Assembly (NCBI GenBank): GCA_039177895.1
Contig: JBCDFO010000061.1
Location: forward strand, 1-16,475
Length of the DNA: 16,475 nucleotides
Source of the DNA: JBCBEX01 sp039177895
GTDB lineage: Bacteria; Bacteroidota; Rhodothermia; Rhodothermales; Rubricoccaceae
Reading direction: 5' to 3'
Shown: positions 14,949-16,475 of the stretch, one piece after another
Position numbering within the stretch: position 1 is the stretch's first letter
How the letters are laid out: each line of letters begins with the position of its first letter
Translations under genes and position numbers: made by a program
Notes under the pieces: generated by a model
Databases searched by the model: none
What the model was told of the DNA's origin: nothing
The model's input: the letters and a program-made list of their open reading frames with translations, nothing else

Positions 14949-15986
14949 CTACGCCTCAGCGAGCGGCGCGCGCACGGTTCGGCCGACGACCTCGGCTACG
15001 CAGCGCACCTGCGCCATGAGGTCGGCGAACTGGTCGAAGTAGAGCGACTGCGGGCCGTCCGAGAGCGCGCTCGGCGGGTCGGGGTGCGTCTCGATCATCA
15101 AGCCGTCAGCCCCAACGGCGGCACCGGCGCGCGCGAGCGGCAGGATCTTGTCGCGCAGGCCGACGCCGTGGCTCGGGTCCACGAAGATCGGCAGGTGGCT
15201 GTGCTTCTTGATGACCGGCACCGCCGAGAGGTCGAGCGTGTTGCGCGTCGCCGTCTCGAAGGTGCGGATGCCGCGCTCGCAGAGAATCACGTTGGGGTTG
15301 CCGCCTGCGAGGATGTACTCCGCGCTCATGAGCCACTCCTTGATCGTGGCGGAGAGGCCGCGCTTGAGGAAGACGGCGGTGTTGGTCTTGCCGACCTCCT
15401 TCAGGAGCGGGAAGTTCTGCATGTTGCGCGCGCCGATCTGGAAGACGTCGGTGTACTGCCCGATCAGCTCCACGTCGCCGGGGCGCATCACCTCGGTGAT
15501 GATCTTGAGGCCGTGCCGGTCGGCGGCGGCGCGCATCCACTTGAGGCCCTCCTCGCCGTGGCCCTGGAACGAGTACGGCGACGAACGCGGCTTGAACGCC
15601 CCGCCGCGCAGGATCGGCACGCCCTGCGACGCCACGAAGGCGGCCGAGGCCTCGATCTGCTCCTCGCTCTCGACCGAGCACGGCCCGGCCATCACCACGA
15701 ACTCGTTGCCGCCGAGCACGACGCCGTCGCCGAGGTCGATGGTCGTGTTGTCCTGCTTCCAGGTGCGGCTCGCGAACTTGTACGGGCTCGTGACGCGGTA
15801 CACGTCGGCGACGCCCTCCAGAATCTTGATGTGGCGGACGTCGAACTCCGGCTGCACGCCGATGGCGCCGAGCACGGTCTGGGCCTCGCCGGAGGAGCGG
15901 TGTACGTCGAACCCGTAGCCGTTCAGGCGACCGATGACGGCTTCGATCTGGGCCTCGGAGGCCCCGGCTTGCATGACGACGACCAT
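14949..15986 (-). CDS. aroF: 3-deoxy-7-phosphoheptulonate (DAHP) synthase, AroA-beta type with N-terminal regulatory domain
   Basis: 345 residues. It condenses phosphoenolpyruvate and erythrose-4-phosphate, the entry step to aromatic amino acids, in the cytoplasm. Residues 1 to about 70 are the ferredoxin-like domain known from the Thermotoga-type enzyme, which binds tyrosine or phenylalanine for feedback inhibition. The barrel follows with GPCSVES (101-107), LRGGAFKPRSSPYSFQG (126-142), ITEVMRPGD, QIGARNMQNF, FLKRG, ERGIRTFE (237-244) and FVDPSHGVG (268-276). The start at 15986 gives MVVVMQAGASEAQIE, where the regulatory domain begins; the upstream in-frame ATG at 16049 would add 21 unrelated residues. 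The leader is pyrimidine-rich with no Shine-Dalgarno site. It lies 276 bases downstream of lptB on the same strand, separated by repeat arrays. Naming of this family (aroF, aroG, aroA) varies. Confidence 0.95.
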   Translation of the reverse strand: MVVVMQAGASEAQIEAVIGRLNGYGFDVHRSSGEAQTVLGAIGVQPEFDVRHIKILEGVADVYRVTSPYKFASRTWKQDNTTIDLGDGVVLGGNEFVVMAGPCSVESEEQIEASAAFVASQGVPILRGGAFKPRSSPYSFQGHGEEGLKWMRAAADRHGLKIITEVMRPGDVELIGQYTDVFQIGARNMQNFPLLKEVGKTNTAVFLKRGLSATIKEWLMSAEYILAGGNPNVILCERGIRTFETATRNTLDLSAVPVIKKHSHLPIFVDPSHGVGLRDKILPLARAGAAVGADGLMIETHPDPPSALSDGPQSLYFDQFADLMAQVRCVAEVVGRTVRAPLAEA

Positions 15987-16133
15987 GGGAAAACAGTAGG
16001 CAGGGGGAGTGAATGCAGAACGGGAGCCCCAATGTGCTCCCTCGGCCATGCCGAACGCGAAGGTAGGCCGGACGTTCGGGCCGGGATAGGCTTTTACCCG
16101 AGCCCAGGGCTTCTCACGCAGACTTCACCGGGG

Positions 16134-16207
16134 CGGCTGTCGGCTGTCGGCTGTCGGCTGTCGGCTGTCGGCTGTCGGCTGTCGGCTGTCGGCTGTCGGC
16201 TGTCGGC
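16134..16207. repeat. Perfect 7-base tandem repeat, ten and a half copies of CGGCTGT
   Basis: Ten identical copies of CGGCTGT run from 16134 to 16203, followed by CGGC. There is no variation between copies, which points to recent expansion by slippage. It lies between lptB and the DAHP synthase gene, both on the minus strand, in a 276-base gap; on that strand the unit is ACAGCCG. The rest of the gap (15987-16133 and 16208-16246) shows no gene and no clear promoter. Confidence 0.97.
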
Positions 16208-16246
16208 GAAGAAGCAACCCTGTTCCCGTACCGCGTTCAAGCGGCT

Positions 16247-16281
16247 TCCAACTCTTCGCTCTTTACTCCTCACTCTTTACT
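16247..16281 (-). repeat. Degenerate 7-base-period array across the lptB stop codon
   Basis: On the minus strand five consecutive units read AGTAAAG, AGTGAGG, AGTAAAG, AGCGAAG, AGTTGGA. The first two and part of the third encode the last residues of LptB (VKSEE) and its stop codon; the rest lies downstream. The sequence is unlike the CGGCTGT array 40 bases away but has the same period. Confidence 0.6.
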
Positions 16282-16475
16282 TCGTACCGCTCCAGCGTGA
16301 AGCTCTCGCCGAGGTAGTGGCGGCGGACCTCCTCGTCGGCGGCGAGTTCTTCGGCGGTGCCGTGCTTGTAGATCGCGCCGTCGATGAGGATGTAGGCGCG
16401 GTCGGTGATGGCGAGCGTCTCGTGGACGTTGTGGTCCGTGATGAGCACGCCGAGGCCGCGCGCGCTCAGGCCCGC
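16263..16475 (-). CDS. lptB: LPS export ABC transporter ATP-binding protein, C-terminal part, truncated by window edge
   Basis: 71 residues are visible; the frame runs on past the window end (AGLSARGLGVLITDHNV), so the GTG at 16448 is internal and not a start. LptB is the ATPase of the LptB2FGC complex that drives lipopolysaccharide from the inner membrane to the outer membrane. VLITDHNV carries the switch-region histidine of ABC ATPases in the form specific to LptB and its close relatives, followed by the family signature ETLAITDRAYILIDGAIYKHGTAEEL (split here as ETLAITDRAYI and GTAEELAADEEVRRHYLGE). The Walker A, signature and Walker B motifs lie outside the window. The normal ending YLGESF is extended by about 13 residues (TLERYEVKSEE), the last of which are encoded by a 7-base-period repeat. 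Confidence 0.93.
   Translation of the reverse strand, partial: AGLSARGLGVLITDHNVHETLAITDRAYILIDGAIYKHGTAEELAADEEVRRHYLGESFTLERYEVKSEE

Noticed and set aside
16134..16207. CRISPR array
   Set aside because: Units are 7 bases long with no spacers and no cas genes nearby; it is a simple tandem repeat.

Overview
The window looks like a piece of a GC-rich, Gram-negative Bacteroidota-type chromosome, most probably Rhodothermota (Rhodothermales and relatives). The evidence is two genes ending in type IX secretion (Por) C-terminal sorting domains, a proline/acid-rich TonB with an N-terminus typical of that group, an LptB fragment (so an LPS outer membrane), a Bacteroidota-like TTG/TAnnTTTG promoter candidate before tonB, and a general lack of Shine-Dalgarno sequences. 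All identifications come from reading motifs; no database search was run.

Layout. 1-2640 (+): the 3' end of a bifunctional NAD(P)H-hydrate repair gene, a small VanZ-like membrane protein, and tonB, closed by a strong intrinsic terminator. 2640-7207 (+): a probable operon behind a repeat-rich control region, holding an AhpD-like CxxC protein, a MarR regulator with a single cysteine, an Old Yellow Enzyme and a Tat-exported metallo-beta-lactamase-fold hydrolase, then a lipoprotein that may have its own control site. This reads as an electrophile or peroxide detoxification module. 7243-9093 (-): glmS, convergent with the lipoprotein. 9094-9793: about 700 bases without a credible gene, holding a candidate glmS promoter and a dispersed palindromic repeat.

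9794-13527 (+) is the most unusual part: an M6-type secreted metalloprotease gene split by a -1 frameshift at a run of eight C, just before its zinc motif HEFGH. The protease part is AT-rich and the rest (beta-helix, TPR-like helices, T9SS tail) is GC-rich. A second T9SS cargo with Asp-box repeats follows 27 bases later. 14949-15986 (-) is a DAHP synthase with an N-terminal regulatory domain, and 16263-16475 (-) is the 3' end of lptB.

Three short arrays with a 7-base period, each of different sequence, sit at gene borders (nnr/vanZ, and two between lptB and the DAHP synthase gene). The first and last run into coding sequence. These arrays, the poly-C frameshift before a protease active site, the operator-like repeats before the redox operon, and the polypyrimidine leaders that replace Shine-Dalgarno sites are the observations most worth following up.
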